64,000 bases of DNA from Streptacidiphilus melanogenes (lineage in GTDB: Bacteria; Actinomycetota; Actinomycetes; Streptomycetales; Streptomycetaceae), in contig NZ_BBPP01000008.1 in the NCBI RefSeq assembly GCF_000787835.1, forward strand, positions 85,441 through 149,440, read 5' to 3'. Of this stretch, positions 8,985 through 18,278 are shown in pieces (positions within the stretch are counted from its first letter, which is position 1; each line of letters begins with the position of its first letter). Both the position numbers and the translations under genes were made by a program. The notes beneath the pieces were generated by a model that worked only from the letters and a program-made list of their open reading frames with translations, made no database searches and was not told the DNA's origin.

Positions 8985-9105
8985 CACTGCCTCCTGCTGG
9001 GGGACACTCCTGCTCGGGGGACGGCCGGGCCCTCGGGAGGCGGCCGGGCCGCCGGGCCTCGCCGGCGCGGATGCTCATGCTGCTGCTTCCAGGCTGACAC
9101 CGCGC

Positions 9106-9135
9106 GGGCCGACTGGCCAAAGGGCTGACCGGCCC
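9106..9135. promoter_or_regulatory. pair of DevR-like boxes between Usp and sensor kinase genes
   Basis: GGGCCGACTGGCC (9106-9118) and GGGCTGACCGGCCC (9122-9135) with cores CCGACTGG and CTGACCGG centred 16 bp apart. Each differs by one base from CCGNNCGG. They are positioned to serve either divergent promoter. Confidence 0.45.
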
Positions 9136-9172
9136 CCGGTTCCGGGCCGCCGGGCCCGGAACCGGAACTGGT

Positions 9173-9196
9173 GCGTCCGTCGCGCGGGCTGGGTAC
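9173..9196 (+). promoter_or_regulatory. candidate sigma-B-type promoter of the sensor kinase gene
   Basis: GCGT, 14 bp, GGGTAC matches the GNNT-N14-16-GGGTAC/T consensus of Streptomyces SigB-group sigma factors. The expected RNA start is near 9205, giving a leader of about 45 nt to the GTG at 9250. Spotted by eye; not scored statistically. Confidence 0.4.
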
Positions 9197-9249
9197 GGTG
9201 ACCTTGACCGGGAAGCCCGGTCGACGCGCCATCGGGGGTGGAGGAACGG

Positions 9250-11001
9250 GTGTCCGAGGAACCCTCGCCGGAGACGGACACGGGAGACCTGCGCCTTCCT
9301 GACCTCCGCCTGGACCAGCTGCTCGAGGAGTTGCAGTCCCGGCTCGACCTCGCCCGCGGCACCCGGGACCGGGTGCACGCGCTGCTGGAGGCGGTCCTGA
9401 CCGTCGGTCGCGAGCTCGACCTCGACCAGGCGCTGCAGCAGATCGTCGAGACCGCCGCCACGCTCGTGGACGCCCGCTACGCGGCCCTCGGCGTCATCGG
9501 CGAGAACGAGCTGCTGGCCAAGTTCCTCACCACGGGCATGACACCCGAGCAGGTCAAGGCCATCGGGCCGTTCCCGACCGGCCACGGCATCCTGGGCGAG
9601 CTGATCCGGCACCCTGAGCCGCTGCGCCTGCAGGACATCGCCGAACACGCCGCCTCCGTCGGGTTTCCGGCCAAGCACCCGCCCATGCACAGCTTTCTGG
9701 GCGTGCCGATCCGGGTCCGCGGCGAGGTGTTCGGGAACCTCTACCTGACCGAGAAGCGTGGCGGCAGCCAGTTCGACGCCGAGGACGAGTCGGTGCTGCA
9801 GACGCTCGCCGTCGCCGCCGGGGTCGCCATCGACAACGCCCGTCTCTACCGCGACGCACGGCTGCGCGAACGATGGCTGGTGGCCAGCGGCGAGATCACC
9901 AGCCGGCTGCTGTCCGGCGCCGCCGAGCAGGACGTCCTCGCCGAGCTGGTCCAGGCGTCCCTGGAGATCCTCGAGGCGGACCTGGGCGTCATCGCGCTGA
10001 CCCTGCCGACCGCCGGAGGCACGGGACTGGCGGTGCAGCTGGCGGAGGGCCTGGACGCCGAGCTGCACCGCGGCCTGCTGCTGCCGCTCGAGGGCACCTT
10101 CATGGGCGCCGCCTTCACCGCTGCCAAGCCCGTCACCAGCGCCGACATCGCCCACGACCCGAGGGTCACGGCCGGGCCGCCGCGCTGGCAGGGGCTGGGC
10201 GCGGCCGTCGCCGTGCCGCTGGGCCGTGGCCCCGCGGGGCCACGCGGCGTGCTGATGCTCGCGCGCCGGACCGGTCTCTACCGGTTCACCTCGGCCGACG
10301 TGGCGCCGCTGAAGGCCTTCGCCGACCAGGCCGCGCTGGCCCTGGAGCTGGCCGCCCGGCGCAGCGACGCCGAACAGCTCGCGCTGCTGGAGGACCACGA
10401 CCGGATCGCCCGGGACCTGCACGACCTCGCCATCCAGCGGATCTTCGCGACCGGGATGACCCTGCAGAGCGCGCAGCGGTTCATCGACCACCCGCAGGCC
10501 GCCGAACGGGTCGGCCGGGCGGTGGACGACCTCGACGAGACCGTGAAGATCATCCGCACCTCGATCTTCGGGCTCCGGTCGCACGCGTCCGCGCAGGAGT
10601 CCGCCGGACTGCGGGCCCGGCTCGTCGAGACCGTCTCGCGTTTCGTGCCCATCCTCGGCTTCACGCCCTCGCTGCGGCTGGAGGGGCTGCTCGACACCGA
10701 CGTCCCGCCCGACCTGGCCGACGACGTGCTCGCGGTGCTGGAGGAGGCGCTGAGCAACGTGTCGCGGCACGCCTCCGCCAAGGCCGTCGACGTCTTCGCC
10801 CGGGTCATCGGCGGCACGGCCCCCGAGGTGGTGCTGACCGTCGCCGACAACGGCGTCGGCCTGCCCGAGGGCGGCCGTCGCAGCGGCCTCGCCAACCTCG
10901 AGGAGCGCGCTGCCAAGCACGACGGTGCGCTGCGCCTTGACCCGAACGCCGGGGGCGGGACCCGCCTGACCTGGCAGGCACCGCTGCGGCTGGAGGGCTG
11001 A
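9250..11001 (+). CDS. devS: DevS/DosT-like GAF sensor histidine kinase
   Basis: 583 residues from the GTG at 9250, which has GGAGG 5 bp upstream; a GTG at 9238 is possible. GAF-A about 57-203, GAF-B about 223-372, then HisKA_3 with DHDRIARDLHDLAIQRIF (phospho-His near H391) and HATPase with EALSNVSRHAS and DNGVGLP. In GAF-A the block HPPMHSFLGVPIRVRGEV aligns with M. tuberculosis DevS around its haem ligand H149: the His (about H143) and the Tyr 22 residues later (Y165, equivalent to distal Y171) are both present, so it can plausibly bind haem and sense O2, NO or CO. Partner of the DevR-like regulator at 7229; the Streptomyces equivalent is OsdK. Confidence 0.92.
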   Translation: MSEEPSPETDTGDLRLPDLRLDQLLEELQSRLDLARGTRDRVHALLEAVLTVGRELDLDQALQQIVETAATLVDARYAALGVIGENELLAKFLTTGMTPEQVKAIGPFPTGHGILGELIRHPEPLRLQDIAEHAASVGFPAKHPPMHSFLGVPIRVRGEVFGNLYLTEKRGGSQFDAEDESVLQTLAVAAGVAIDNARLYRDARLRERWLVASGEITSRLLSGAAEQDVLAELVQASLEILEADLGVIALTLPTAGGTGLAVQLAEGLDAELHRGLLLPLEGTFMGAAFTAAKPVTSADIAHDPRVTAGPPRWQGLGAAVAVPLGRGPAGPRGVLMLARRTGLYRFTSADVAPLKAFADQAALALELAARRSDAEQLALLEDHDRIARDLHDLAIQRIFATGMTLQSAQRFIDHPQAAERVGRAVDDLDETVKIIRTSIFGLRSHASAQESAGLRARLVETVSRFVPILGFTPSLRLEGLLDTDVPPDLADDVLAVLEEALSNVSRHASAKAVDVFARVIGGTAPEVVLTVADNGVGLPEGGRRSGLANLEERAAKHDGALRLDPNAGGGTRLTWQAPLRLEG

Positions 11002-11102
11002 GCCCCCGGACGCCCCTCGTCCGATACCCGTCCGACAGCCGTGAACCGATCCGCTCCCGGGTGCGTAGGTCAGCACAAACCCGGGCAGTGGAGGTGTTGA
11101 GG

Positions 11103-11582
11103 ATGGCCATGACGGACACGACGGTGAGCGGAGCCGGACTGCGTCGCAGCGGCCGCGTCGCAGAGGCCGGGGTGCTGTGGTTCCTCGCCCTGGTCACCGC
11201 GGCGGCCCTGGCGGTGGACGCCTTCGTGCACGCGGACCTCGCACCCGGCTACGACGGCGTGACGGCCGACGTGAGCCAGGGCGACCTGTTCCGCATCGAG
11301 GCGGCCGCGGCGGCGCTGGCCGCGCTGGTGGTCCTGGTGTGGCACCGCAGACCGGCCGCGTGGGCGTTCGCCTTCCTGGTCGCCGCCGGGGGCGTCTTCG
11401 CCGTGATGCTGTACCGGTACGTCGACGTCGGCTCGCTGGGGCCGCTGCCCAACATGTACGAGCCGATCTGGTACCCGGAGAAGACCGCGTCCGTCATCGC
11501 CGAGGCGGTGGGCGCCGGCACCGCCCTCCTCGGCCTGGTCCTGGCCTGGCGCTTCCGACACCGTCGAGTCGCCGCCGCCTGA
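11103..11582 (+). CDS. four-helix integral membrane protein, unknown
   Basis: 159 residues from the ATG at 11103 (GGAGG 8 bp upstream). Four hydrophobic segments lie at about 19-40, 62-80, 84-105 and 130-150, with the conserved-looking loop GSLGPLPNMYEPIWYPEK between the third and fourth. I do not recognise a family. It follows the sensor kinase by 101 bp in the same direction and ends at a very strong hairpin, so it may share the kinase transcript. No catalytic motif is visible. Confidence 0.75.
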   Translation: MAMTDTTVSGAGLRRSGRVAEAGVLWFLALVTAAALAVDAFVHADLAPGYDGVTADVSQGDLFRIEAAAAALAALVVLVWHRRPAAWAFAFLVAAGGVFAVMLYRYVDVGSLGPLPNMYEPIWYPEKTASVIAEAVGAGTALLGLVLAWRFRHRRVAAA

Positions 11583-11583
11583 G

Positions 11584-11630
11584 CGCGCGCATCGAGGGAC
11601 CCGTCCCTGACGGGTCCCTCGATGCGCGCG
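11584..11630. terminator. perfect 22-bp hairpin
   Basis: The arms 11584-11605 and 11609-11630 are exact reverse complements with a 3-nt loop (CCT). It starts 2 bp after the stop of the membrane protein gene and ends just before the first operator box of the next gene, so it isolates the two units. There is no U-tract, as is usual in Streptomyces. Confidence 0.85.
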
Positions 11631-11631
11631 A

Positions 11632-11723
11632 GGGCCGTTCGGACCCGCAGGAGGGGACCGAGCGGCCCAGTGCTCCGCCGGAGCGACGGCACGGCGGAGC
11701 ACCCTGAGGGGACCGGTCGGCCC
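11632..11723. promoter_or_regulatory. three DevR-like boxes upstream of a Usp gene
   Basis: Box A 11632-11646 GGGCCGTTCGGACCC, box B 11653-11668 GGGGACCGAGCGGCCC, box C 11708-11723 GGGGACCGGTCGGCCC. Cores CCGTTCGG, CCGAGCGG and CCGGTCGG fit CCGNNCGG exactly. Centres of A and B are 23 bp apart and B to C 55 bp. Box C is about 75 bp upstream of the ATG at 11798. This is the best box cluster in the window. Confidence 0.65.
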
Positions 11724-11797
11724 TGTCCGCCGCTGCGGCGGGAGCGAACGCTGGGAGGTGAGCCATCCCCGCCGCGCCGCACGGAAGGAAGAGGGCC

Positions 11798-12652
11798 ATG
11801 ACTCCTCCGCTGATCGTCGGAGTCGACGGTTCCGACGCGAGCCTCGCCGCCGCCCAGTGGGCCGGACGCGAAGCCGCCGCCACCGGACGCCACCTGCGGC
11901 TGGTGCACGTCCGCCCGGACGGTCTGTGGATCCTCGCGGGCGACGAACGCGCCGAGGAGGCCGAACTCCAGACCCTCCAAGCGATGAACGGCCTCGCCGC
12001 CGAGCTGCGCCTGGCTCACCCCGGGCTACGGGTCGACGTCGAGCCCGTCACCGGCCCCGTGGACCTGATGCTGCTGCGCAGTGCCGACGACGGCGGCACG
12101 CTCGTCCTCGGGACCCGGGGGAGCGGGGGTTTCCAGGGGCTGCTGCTCGGCTCCGTCGCCCAGGCGGTGGCCGCCCGGTCGCAGAGCCCCGTCGTCCTCG
12201 TGCCGCGCCGCGCGGCCGCCGTGGGGCCCGGTTACCGGATCGTCGTCGGTGTCGATCCCGGCGGCGACTGCCGCCCGGTGCTCGACTTCGCGTTGCGCCG
12301 CGCCGAGGAGCACGGGGTCGTGGTGCGCGCGGTGCACGTCTGGCAGCCGCCGCTGCTGTGGGGTGCGGGCCCCGTGCAGCCGGGCGAGGCCGAGCGGCGC
12401 GAGCTGGAGCGGCACCACGCCGACGCCCTGCACGACGCGGTGACGGCCGCGCAGCACCGCTGTCCCGCGGCGGAGGCCACGGCCGCCGAGCTGACCGGCG
12501 ACCCGGCCGCCGTCCTGGTCGAGGAGGCCGAGAAGGCCTCGCTGCTGGTCGTCGGGCGCCGTCGGCACCGGCCGGTCTCGGCGCTCGGACCGGTCCTGCA
12601 CGCCGTCCTCCACCACGCCTCCTGCCCCGTCACCGTCGTCCCGCACTGGTGA
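11798..12652 (+). CDS. universal stress protein, tandem Usp domains
   Basis: 284 residues; ATG preceded by GGAAGAGGG. The first Usp domain has GTRGSGGFQGLLLGS (ATP loop), the second GRRRHRPVSALGPVLHAVLHHASCPVTVVPH with the loop degenerate. Closest in style to the Usp at 1497. It heads a rightward group Usp, HTH-PPOX, nitroreductase with spacings of 38 and 17 bp, preceded by three DevR-like boxes, so it is probably the first gene of a DevR-controlled operon. Confidence 0.93.
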   Translation: MTPPLIVGVDGSDASLAAAQWAGREAAATGRHLRLVHVRPDGLWILAGDERAEEAELQTLQAMNGLAAELRLAHPGLRVDVEPVTGPVDLMLLRSADDGGTLVLGTRGSGGFQGLLLGSVAQAVAARSQSPVVLVPRRAAAVGPGYRIVVGVDPGGDCRPVLDFALRRAEEHGVVVRAVHVWQPPLLWGAGPVQPGEAERRELERHHADALHDAVTAAQHRCPAAEATAAELTGDPAAVLVEEAEKASLLVVGRRRHRPVSALGPVLHAVLHHASCPVTVVPHW

Positions 12653-12690
12653 CCTCGGAACCGGCCGAAGCCGAAGAGGGAGTAGCGATC

Positions 12691-13431
12691 ATGTTCGCAG
12701 CATGGGCATCCGCAGGACCGGCCGACGCCTCGCGGCAGCCCGCGGAGCGCCGCCACGCAGGCGACCTGGGGCGTCGGGTCAGCCACCGGCGGCAGGAACT
12801 CGGCCTCAGCGTCGCCGAGGTGGCCCGGCGGGCCGGGATGACGCCGGGCTTCGTCGACTGGATCGAGACCCGTCCGGCCGAGATCGGCCCCGGCGAGCTC
12901 GCGCGCATCGCCGCCGCGCTCGACACGACCCGCAGGGAGCTGCTCGGCGCCGACCACGACGCGGCGCCCGGCCGGGCCGGACCCGACCGCCGCGCCGTCT
13001 CCGTCGCTCTCACGGAGGACGAGTGCCGCAGTCGGCTCGGCCGCCGCGGCATCGGCAGGATCGCGTTCGACCCGGGCGAGAAGGCGGGCGGTGAGCTCGT
13101 CGTGCGCCCCGTCAACTACGAGGTCGTGGACGGTGTCGTGCTCTTCCGCACCGAGGAGGCCGGGGCCCTGTCGGGCGTCGTCGGACGGCCGGTCGTGCTC
13201 GAGGTCGATCGTCTGGACGACGTCCTCGCCCTCGGCTGGAGCCTGCTGGTCACCGGCCTGGCCGAGGCCGACCCCCGGGAGGAGGACCGCGTCGGAGCCG
13301 ACGAGGAGGGTCCGCTGCCCTGGGCGGCAGGTCCGCGCGATCTCCTGGTGCGGATCCGCCCGGACCGGATCACCGGGCGCGAACTCCGCCCCGCCACGGA
13401 CAGCGCGGCGCCGACCGAAGACAGCCAGTGA
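12691..13431 (+). CDS. XRE-type HTH fused to pyridoxamine 5'-phosphate oxidase-like flavin domain
   Basis: 246 residues. An N-terminal Cro/C1-type helix-turn-helix occupies about 24-82 (RRQELGLSVAEVARRAGMTPGFVDWIE). A PPOX split-barrel domain follows at about 103-230 with CRSRLGRRGIGRIAFDPG, PVNYEVVDGVVLFRTEEAG and the terminal VRIRPDRITGREL. PPOX domains of this kind bind FMN, F420 or haem. The fusion suggests a redox-responsive DNA-binding protein, but many homologues are only annotated by domain. It sits between Usp and nitroreductase genes, in line with redox stress. Confidence 0.88.
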   Translation: MFAAWASAGPADASRQPAERRHAGDLGRRVSHRRQELGLSVAEVARRAGMTPGFVDWIETRPAEIGPGELARIAAALDTTRRELLGADHDAAPGRAGPDRRAVSVALTEDECRSRLGRRGIGRIAFDPGEKAGGELVVRPVNYEVVDGVVLFRTEEAGALSGVVGRPVVLEVDRLDDVLALGWSLLVTGLAEADPREEDRVGADEEGPLPWAAGPRDLLVRIRPDRITGRELRPATDSAAPTEDSQ

Positions 13432-13448
13432 GAACGGAGGCGGCCGCC

Positions 13449-14465
13449 ATGACCGACGACTCCCGCACCGCCCACAGCACCTACGCGTCCGACGCCCTGA
13501 CGCCGGACCGGTTCGCCTTTCTGGCGGCCGCCGGGGGCGCGGCGCCCTCCCTGCACAACAGCCAGCCGTGGCGCTTCCGCGCCACCGACGACCGGCGCGG
13601 CCTGCTGGTGGACCGGGACCCGGCCCGTGCGGTGCCCGTCACCGACCCCACCGGGCGCGCGCTGCACGTCTCGATCGGCGCCGCTCTGCTCAACGTGCGT
13701 GTCGCCGCTGCCTCGCTCGGTCTGGAGATCCGACTGCGGCTGCTGCCGGACCCCGAGCAGCCGGACCTGGTCGCGGCCCTCGCGTTCGACCGGCCTCCGC
13801 CCGGTGCGGGACGGCACCCCGACGCCGAGCTGTATCCCGCCATAGCCGAGCGCCACAGCAGCCGACAGCCCTTCACCAACCGCGACGTGCCGGAGCGGCT
13901 CGTCGGCGAGCTGATCGCGGCCGCCGACCACGAGGGCGCGGTGCTCGCCGTGCTGGAGGAGGCCGAGACCCGCCGGGTCCTCGCGCTCACCACCGACGCC
14001 GAGCGCCGCACCGCGGCCGATCTGACGCGCGAGGCGGAGACCCGTGGCTGGGTCCGCCTGGAGGCCCCCGCGACCGACGGCATCCCCGTCGAGGCGCTCG
14101 GCCCGCTCGACCGGGACGCGCGGGTGCCCGTGCGCAGCTTCACCGGGCACCCGCCCCACGGCGTCCCGGCGTCGGCGCGCTTCGAGCCGCTGCCGCAGCT
14201 CGCCACGTTCACCACCCCGCACGACGACCGCAGCGCCTGGGTCCGCACGGGCATGGCCCTGGAACGGGTCTGGCTGCTGGCCACCCTGAACGGCCTGCGC
14301 TGTTCGGTGCTGCACCAGGCCGTCGAGTGGCCCGACACCCGCTGGCAGCTCCGCGACCCGGAGACCGGCCCGGGCTACGTCCAGATCATTCTCCGTCTCG
14401 GCTACGGCCCTCCCGGCGCCCCGACCCCGCGCCGACCCGTCACGGAGATCCTCCGCCTGGACTGA
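13449..14465 (+). CDS. Acg-family nitroreductase-like flavoprotein
   Basis: 338 residues from the ATG at 13449 (GGAGG 9 bp upstream); a GTG at 13428 overlapping the previous stop is an alternative. PSLHNSQPWRF near the N-terminus, LLATLNGLRCSVLHQAVEWPDTRWQLRDP and RLGYGPPGAPTPRRPV at the C-terminus place it with Acg/Rv3131. The whole length aligns with the paralogue at 5157. Last gene of the Usp-HTH/PPOX-nitroreductase operon. Likely flavin-binding, non-classical nitroreductase. Confidence 0.9.
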   Translation: MTDDSRTAHSTYASDALTPDRFAFLAAAGGAAPSLHNSQPWRFRATDDRRGLLVDRDPARAVPVTDPTGRALHVSIGAALLNVRVAAASLGLEIRLRLLPDPEQPDLVAALAFDRPPPGAGRHPDAELYPAIAERHSSRQPFTNRDVPERLVGELIAAADHEGAVLAVLEEAETRRVLALTTDAERRTAADLTREAETRGWVRLEAPATDGIPVEALGPLDRDARVPVRSFTGHPPHGVPASARFEPLPQLATFTTPHDDRSAWVRTGMALERVWLLATLNGLRCSVLHQAVEWPDTRWQLRDPETGPGYVQIILRLGYGPPGAPTPRRPVTEILRLD

Positions 14466-14835
14466 CGCGCGCCGCTGGGGGGCGTGGGACCACATCCGTC
14501 CCGACGTCTCCGGCGGGGGTGGGCCCAGGCCCGTCCTCAGGCCCGAGGGGAGGAGCCGGGCCCGAGGCCGGCTCGCTCCCGTGTCTCGGGCCCGGGGTCC
14601 CCGGGCCCAGCCCCAGGTGCCCGCTGGGACGCGGCCCCACCGCCCCGACTTCGGCCGGGAGGCCCGCCAGGGCGCGCCCGGGGCACTGGACGCGACCCTG
14701 GCCGACGCGCGGAGCCGCAGGGGCGCATCTGGCGCGAGCTCTGAAAGAGCCGCTCTGCGCTGGTGGGTTCGCCGGGCAGGGGGACACTGGAACTGCCGGT
14801 CTTCGACACGGGCAGGTGCACCCCAGGAGGAAGCC
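14466..14835. other. 370-bp gene-free region with GC palindromes
   Basis: I see no supportable gene. The stretch is rich in GGGCCC-type palindromes, the best being GGGCCCGGGG-T-CCCCGGGCCC at 14588-14608, a likely terminator for the operon ending at 14465. No box matching CCGNNCGG with GGG/CCC flanks was found upstream of the next Usp gene. Confidence 0.5.
14588..14608. terminator. 10-bp-arm GC hairpin
   Basis: Perfect inverted repeat with 10-bp arms (14588-14597 and 14599-14608) around a single T. Without a real loop it may be a cruciform or protein site rather than a terminator. Confidence 0.4.
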
Positions 14836-15663
14836 ATGTCTGGTCCCATCGTGCTCGGCGTGGACGAACAGGCCGACGACGGGCCCGCCGTCGGCTGGGC
14901 GGAGGCGGAGGCCGCCCTGCGCGGGGCGCAGCTGACGCTGCTGACCGCGACCGGAGGGGCCGTCGCGGACTACGCCCGCCAGGCCGTCGACGAGCTCGCC
15001 GACGTGGTGCGCAAGAGGAGCCCGGGCCTGCTGGCCGTCTCCGTCGAGGTCGCGGACGGTGAGGCGCGCGACGCGCTGACCGCGGCGGCGGAGACGGCGG
15101 AGCTGCTCGTCGTGGGGGCCCGCGGCTCGGGCGGGTTCCCGGGGCTGCTGGTCGGCTCGACCAGCCTGCACACGGCGGGCACGGCCAGCTGTCCCGTGGT
15201 GGTCGTCCCCGACCGAGGCAACGCGGGCGTGGACCGGCCCGGGGGCGTGGTCGTCGGCGTCGACGCCAGGGACCCGGACGAGGCGGTGCTGCGCTTCGCC
15301 TTCCAGGCGGCCGAGCGCCGGCAGCTGTCGCTGCGCGCGGTGCACGCCTGGCGCTACCCGCTGATCACGCAGGGGCGCGGGATGCCGCCCGTCTACGAGC
15401 GCGGCCACGTCGAAGCGGAACAGGAGCGGACGCTCGCCGAGGTGCTGGCCGGCTGGCGGGAGGAGTTCCCCTCGGTGACGGTGACCATGGACAGCGTCAA
15501 GTCCGCGGCGGCCAAGCCGCTGGTCACCCTCTCGGCCGAGGCCGACCTCGTCGTCGTCGGGCGTGAGGGCCGCCGCGCCGGACCGCTCAGGCGGCTCGGG
15601 TCGGTCAGCCTGGCCGTCGTCCAGCACGCGAGCTGCCCGGTGGCCGTGGTCCCGGCGAGCTGA
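14836..15663 (+). CDS. universal stress protein, tandem Usp domains
   Basis: 275 residues; ATG after AGGAGGAAGCC. The first Usp domain is shortened in its first helix region but has GARGSGGFPGLLVGSTS; the second ends GREGRRAGPLRRLGSVSLAVVQHASCPVAVVP, retaining a G-S pair. Converges with the GH65 gene, whose stop is 17 bp away. Cytoplasmic stress protein, probable nucleotide binder in the first half. Confidence 0.92.
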   Translation: MSGPIVLGVDEQADDGPAVGWAEAEAALRGAQLTLLTATGGAVADYARQAVDELADVVRKRSPGLLAVSVEVADGEARDALTAAAETAELLVVGARGSGGFPGLLVGSTSLHTAGTASCPVVVVPDRGNAGVDRPGGVVVGVDARDPDEAVLRFAFQAAERRQLSLRAVHAWRYPLITQGRGMPPVYERGHVEAEQERTLAEVLAGWREEFPSVTVTMDSVKSAAAKPLVTLSAEADLVVVGREGRRAGPLRRLGSVSLAVVQHASCPVAVVPAS

Positions 15664-15680
15664 CGGCCGGAAGCGGAACT

Positions 15681-18110
15681 TCACCCACCGGGGAGATCGA
15701 CCCGCACGACCTCGCCCGCCCGCAGGGTCGCCTCCGTGCCTCGGATGACGACGTGGATCGGCGGCGCGGTCCCGGGCGGGACGGTGATGGAGGCGTGGCG
15801 GTGCGCCAACCTGACCAGCACGTCGCCGTGGCCGTGGTAGTGCAGCGTCAGATCCAGCTGCCCGAGCTGCGGCGGCAGCACCGGATCGAGCACCAGCGCG
15901 TCCCGCCGCAGTGACAGGCCGGAGTAGCAGCGCTCCAGCAGGTCGACCACGCCCGCCATCGCGCCCAGGTGCACGCCCTCGGCGGTGGTGCCGCCCTGGA
16001 TGTCGTGGACGTCCGCGGCGACGGCCTCCCGGAAGAACCGCCACGAGGCGCGTCGGTCGCGCCGGGCCAGCACCCAGGCGTGCACGACGGCGCTCAGGGT
16101 CGACCCGTGGGAGGTGCGGGCCAGGTAGTAGTCGACCGTGCGCTCCATCAGGTCGAGATCGACCCGGTAGCCGAGCCCGGTCAGCAGCCGCCGCACCTCG
16201 GCCGGGGTGAACAGGTACCAGAGCATCAGCACGTCGGCCTGCTTGGAGGCCCGGTAGCGGTTGACCGAGTCGCCCTCGGCCTCCAGGATCCGGTCCAGCC
16301 GGCGGATGTCGCCGTGGCGGGCGCGCAGCGCGGCCCAGTCCAGTTCCTCCAGCCGCTCGTAGCCGTCGAACTGGCTGATCACCCCGTCGTGGAACGGGAC
16401 GTGGAGCCGGTGCGCGATCCGGTCCCAGCCGGCCAGCTCCGCCCCGTCCACACCGAGTCGTTCGAGCAGCTCGGCGCGCCGGTACGCCGGGAGCTCGGCC
16501 AGCAGTTCGCGGGCGGTGTGCAGGGTCCAGGAGGCCATGACGTTGGTGTAGGCGTTGTCGTCCAGGCCGGGGCGCGAGCTCCACGGGTAGCCGTCGTGGT
16601 ACTCGTCCGGTCCCACGACACCGCGGATCCGGTAGCGGCCGAGTGCCTCGTCGTACTCGGCCGCGTCCGCCCAGAACCGGGCGACCTCCAGGACCACCTC
16701 GGCCCCGGCATGGGAGAGGAACTGCTGGTCGCCGGTGACCCGGTGGTACAGCCACACGTTGTACGCGACCGCCGAGCCGACGTGGTGCTGGAGCCGGCTG
16801 CGGTCCGGCAGCCATCGGCCGGACCGGGGGTTGAGGTGCAGCTCCTGGGTCTCCTCGCCGCCGTCGCTGCCGCTCTGCCAGGGGAACATGGCTCCGCGTC
16901 GGCCCGCAGCGGCCGCGTTCCGCCGGGCCCGGTCCAGGCGGCGGTACCGGTAGCGCAGCACCGCGCGGCTCAGCTCCGGCAGGTGCCGGTGGAAGTAGGG
17001 GAGGATGAAGAGTTCGTCCCAGAACACGTGACCCCGGTACGCCTCGCCGTGCAGGCCCCGGGCGGGGAGGCCGACGTCGAGGTCGACCGAGTTCGCCGAG
17101 AAGGTCTGCAGCAGGTGCAGGATGTAGAGGTGGACCGTTCCGGCGCCCTCGAAGTCCGCGCCGACGCGGCAGCGCCGCCACAACTCCTGCCAGTGCAGCC
17201 GGTGCTGCCGCTCCAGCACGGCGGTGTCCTCGACGTCGGCGACCAGCTCGGACGCGCTCGCGGCGGGCTCGGCGGCGCGTCCGTCACGGGAGGTGAACAG
17301 CGCGACGGTCTTCTCCAGGGTCAGCGTGCGACCCTGACGCACCGCCACGGTGAACACCCGGTCGACGCGGCCCGCCACGTCGAGCAGGTCGACGGCGTCG
17401 GGGTGCAGCGCGCTGTCGCCCGACCGCAGGCGGGTGCGGGCGGCCAGCCCGATCTGCAGGCCGGAGTCCTCCGTGGCCACCTGGAGCCGGATGACCTCGC
17501 CCTTGGCCCCCTGCCCGGCGGGGAAGAGGTGGCGGGAGGTCAGGCCCCGGTAGCGGGCCACGCCGTCGTTGACCACCCGGCCCTCGAGGCCGGAGCGGAT
17601 CTCCACCGTTCCGGACCAGTCGACCGGGGTCAGCTGGGTGACCAGCACCCCGAGGTGCGGTCGCCCCATGTGGGCGAAGACGCGCTGGATGACGTCCGTG
17701 GTCCGCCCCGCGCCGTCCCGGCAGCGGCGGCGACGGGTGAGCACCGCGTGGCGCAGGTCGAACTCGAGGCGCTGGTCGAGCACCGCGAAGCCCGGCTCGC
17801 CGAACCAGGGGCCCTCGTCCTCACCGCCGTCACGGCCGCGCTCCCCGGCGGCGCGGAAGGTCAGCGGCAGCCAGTTCGGTCCGTTGACCAGGTCCTCGTT
17901 GACGACCGTCCGCCCGTGCACGGTCGAACTCGCGCGGTGGTAGCAGCCCGCGAGGTACGTACCCGGATAGTGGATGCCGTCCGCCGACGCCTCGGGCGCG
18001 GCGGCCCGGGTCACGAAGTAGCCGTTGCCGACCGCGCACAGCGCCTCGCGCAGGCCCACCTCGGCCGGGTCGAGACCCTCGTACCGGAGGGTCCAGGCGT
18101 CGCCGTTCAC
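15681..18110 (-). CDS. GH65 disaccharide phosphorylase (maltose/trehalose/kojibiose type)
   Basis: 809 residues with the three-part GH65 layout: N-terminal beta-sandwich (about 1-270), (alpha/alpha)6 barrel (about 320-690) and C-terminal beta domain. The catalytic acid motif [14 protein letters not shown] gives E503; [25 protein letters not shown] and [12 protein letters not shown] are further family blocks. The enzyme splits an alpha-glucoside by phosphate to glucose and beta-glucose 1-phosphate. A beta-phosphoglucomutase-like HAD gene is at 19391, which would feed the product into glycolysis at low ATP cost. Exact substrate cannot be read from the sequence. Divergent from the alcohol dehydrogenase gene. 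Confidence 0.9.
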   Translation of the reverse strand: MNGDAWTLRYEGLDPAEVGLREALCAVGNGYFVTRAAAPEASADGIHYPGTYLAGCYHRASSTVHGRTVVNEDLVNGPNWLPLTFRAAGERGRDGGEDEGPWFGEPGFAVLDQRLEFDLRHAVLTRRRRCRDGAGRTTDVIQRVFAHMGRPHLGVLVTQLTPVDWSGTVEIRSGLEGRVVNDGVARYRGLTSRHLFPAGQGAKGEVIRLQVATEDSGLQIGLAARTRLRSGDSALHPDAVDLLDVAGRVDRVFTVAVRQGRTLTLEKTVALFTSRDGRAAEPAASASELVADVEDTAVLERQHRLHWQELWRRCRVGADFEGAGTVHLYILHLLQTFSANSVDLDVGLPARGLHGEAYRGHVFWDELFILPYFHRHLPELSRAVLRYRYRRLDRARRNAAAAGRRGAMFPWQSGSDGGEETQELHLNPRSGRWLPDRSRLQHHVGSAVAYNVWLYHRVTGDQQFLSHAGAEVVLEVARFWADAAEYDEALGRYRIRGVVGPDEYHDGYPWSSRPGLDDNAYTNVMASWTLHTARELLAELPAYRRAELLERLGVDGAELAGWDRIAHRLHVPFHDGVISQFDGYERLEELDWAALRARHGDIRRLDRILEAEGDSVNRYRASKQADVLMLWYLFTPAEVRRLLTGLGYRVDLDLMERTVDYYLARTSHGSTLSAVVHAWVLARRDRRASWRFFREAVAADVHDIQGGTTAEGVHLGAMAGVVDLLERCYSGLSLRRDALVLDPVLPPQLGQLDLTLHYHGHGDVLVRLAHRHASITVPPGTAPPIHVVIRGTEATLRAGEVVRVDLPGG

Positions 18111-18278
18111 GGTGGCTCCAGGTGCTGGCCGGGGATGCCCTCATCGTCCCCGTTCGTGAGACGGGTCGCACTTCGGCGTCGCCACGCCGCCGTGTTCCGG
18201 CGCGCTTGCGGCGTGCTACCGGGGGAGGGACCGTCGAAGGGAAGCGGACGGCGAGCGGGAGCAGGTGGGCCGGTGGTC

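Noticed and set aside
9018-9032. GGGACGGCCGGGCCC, a possible further DevR-like box
   Set aside because: Has GGGAC/GGCCC ends but not the CCGNNCGG core; in this GC-rich DNA such strings arise by chance.
14626-14637. GGGACGCGGCCC before the Usp at 14836
   Set aside because: Arms are too close together to match the operator spacing.
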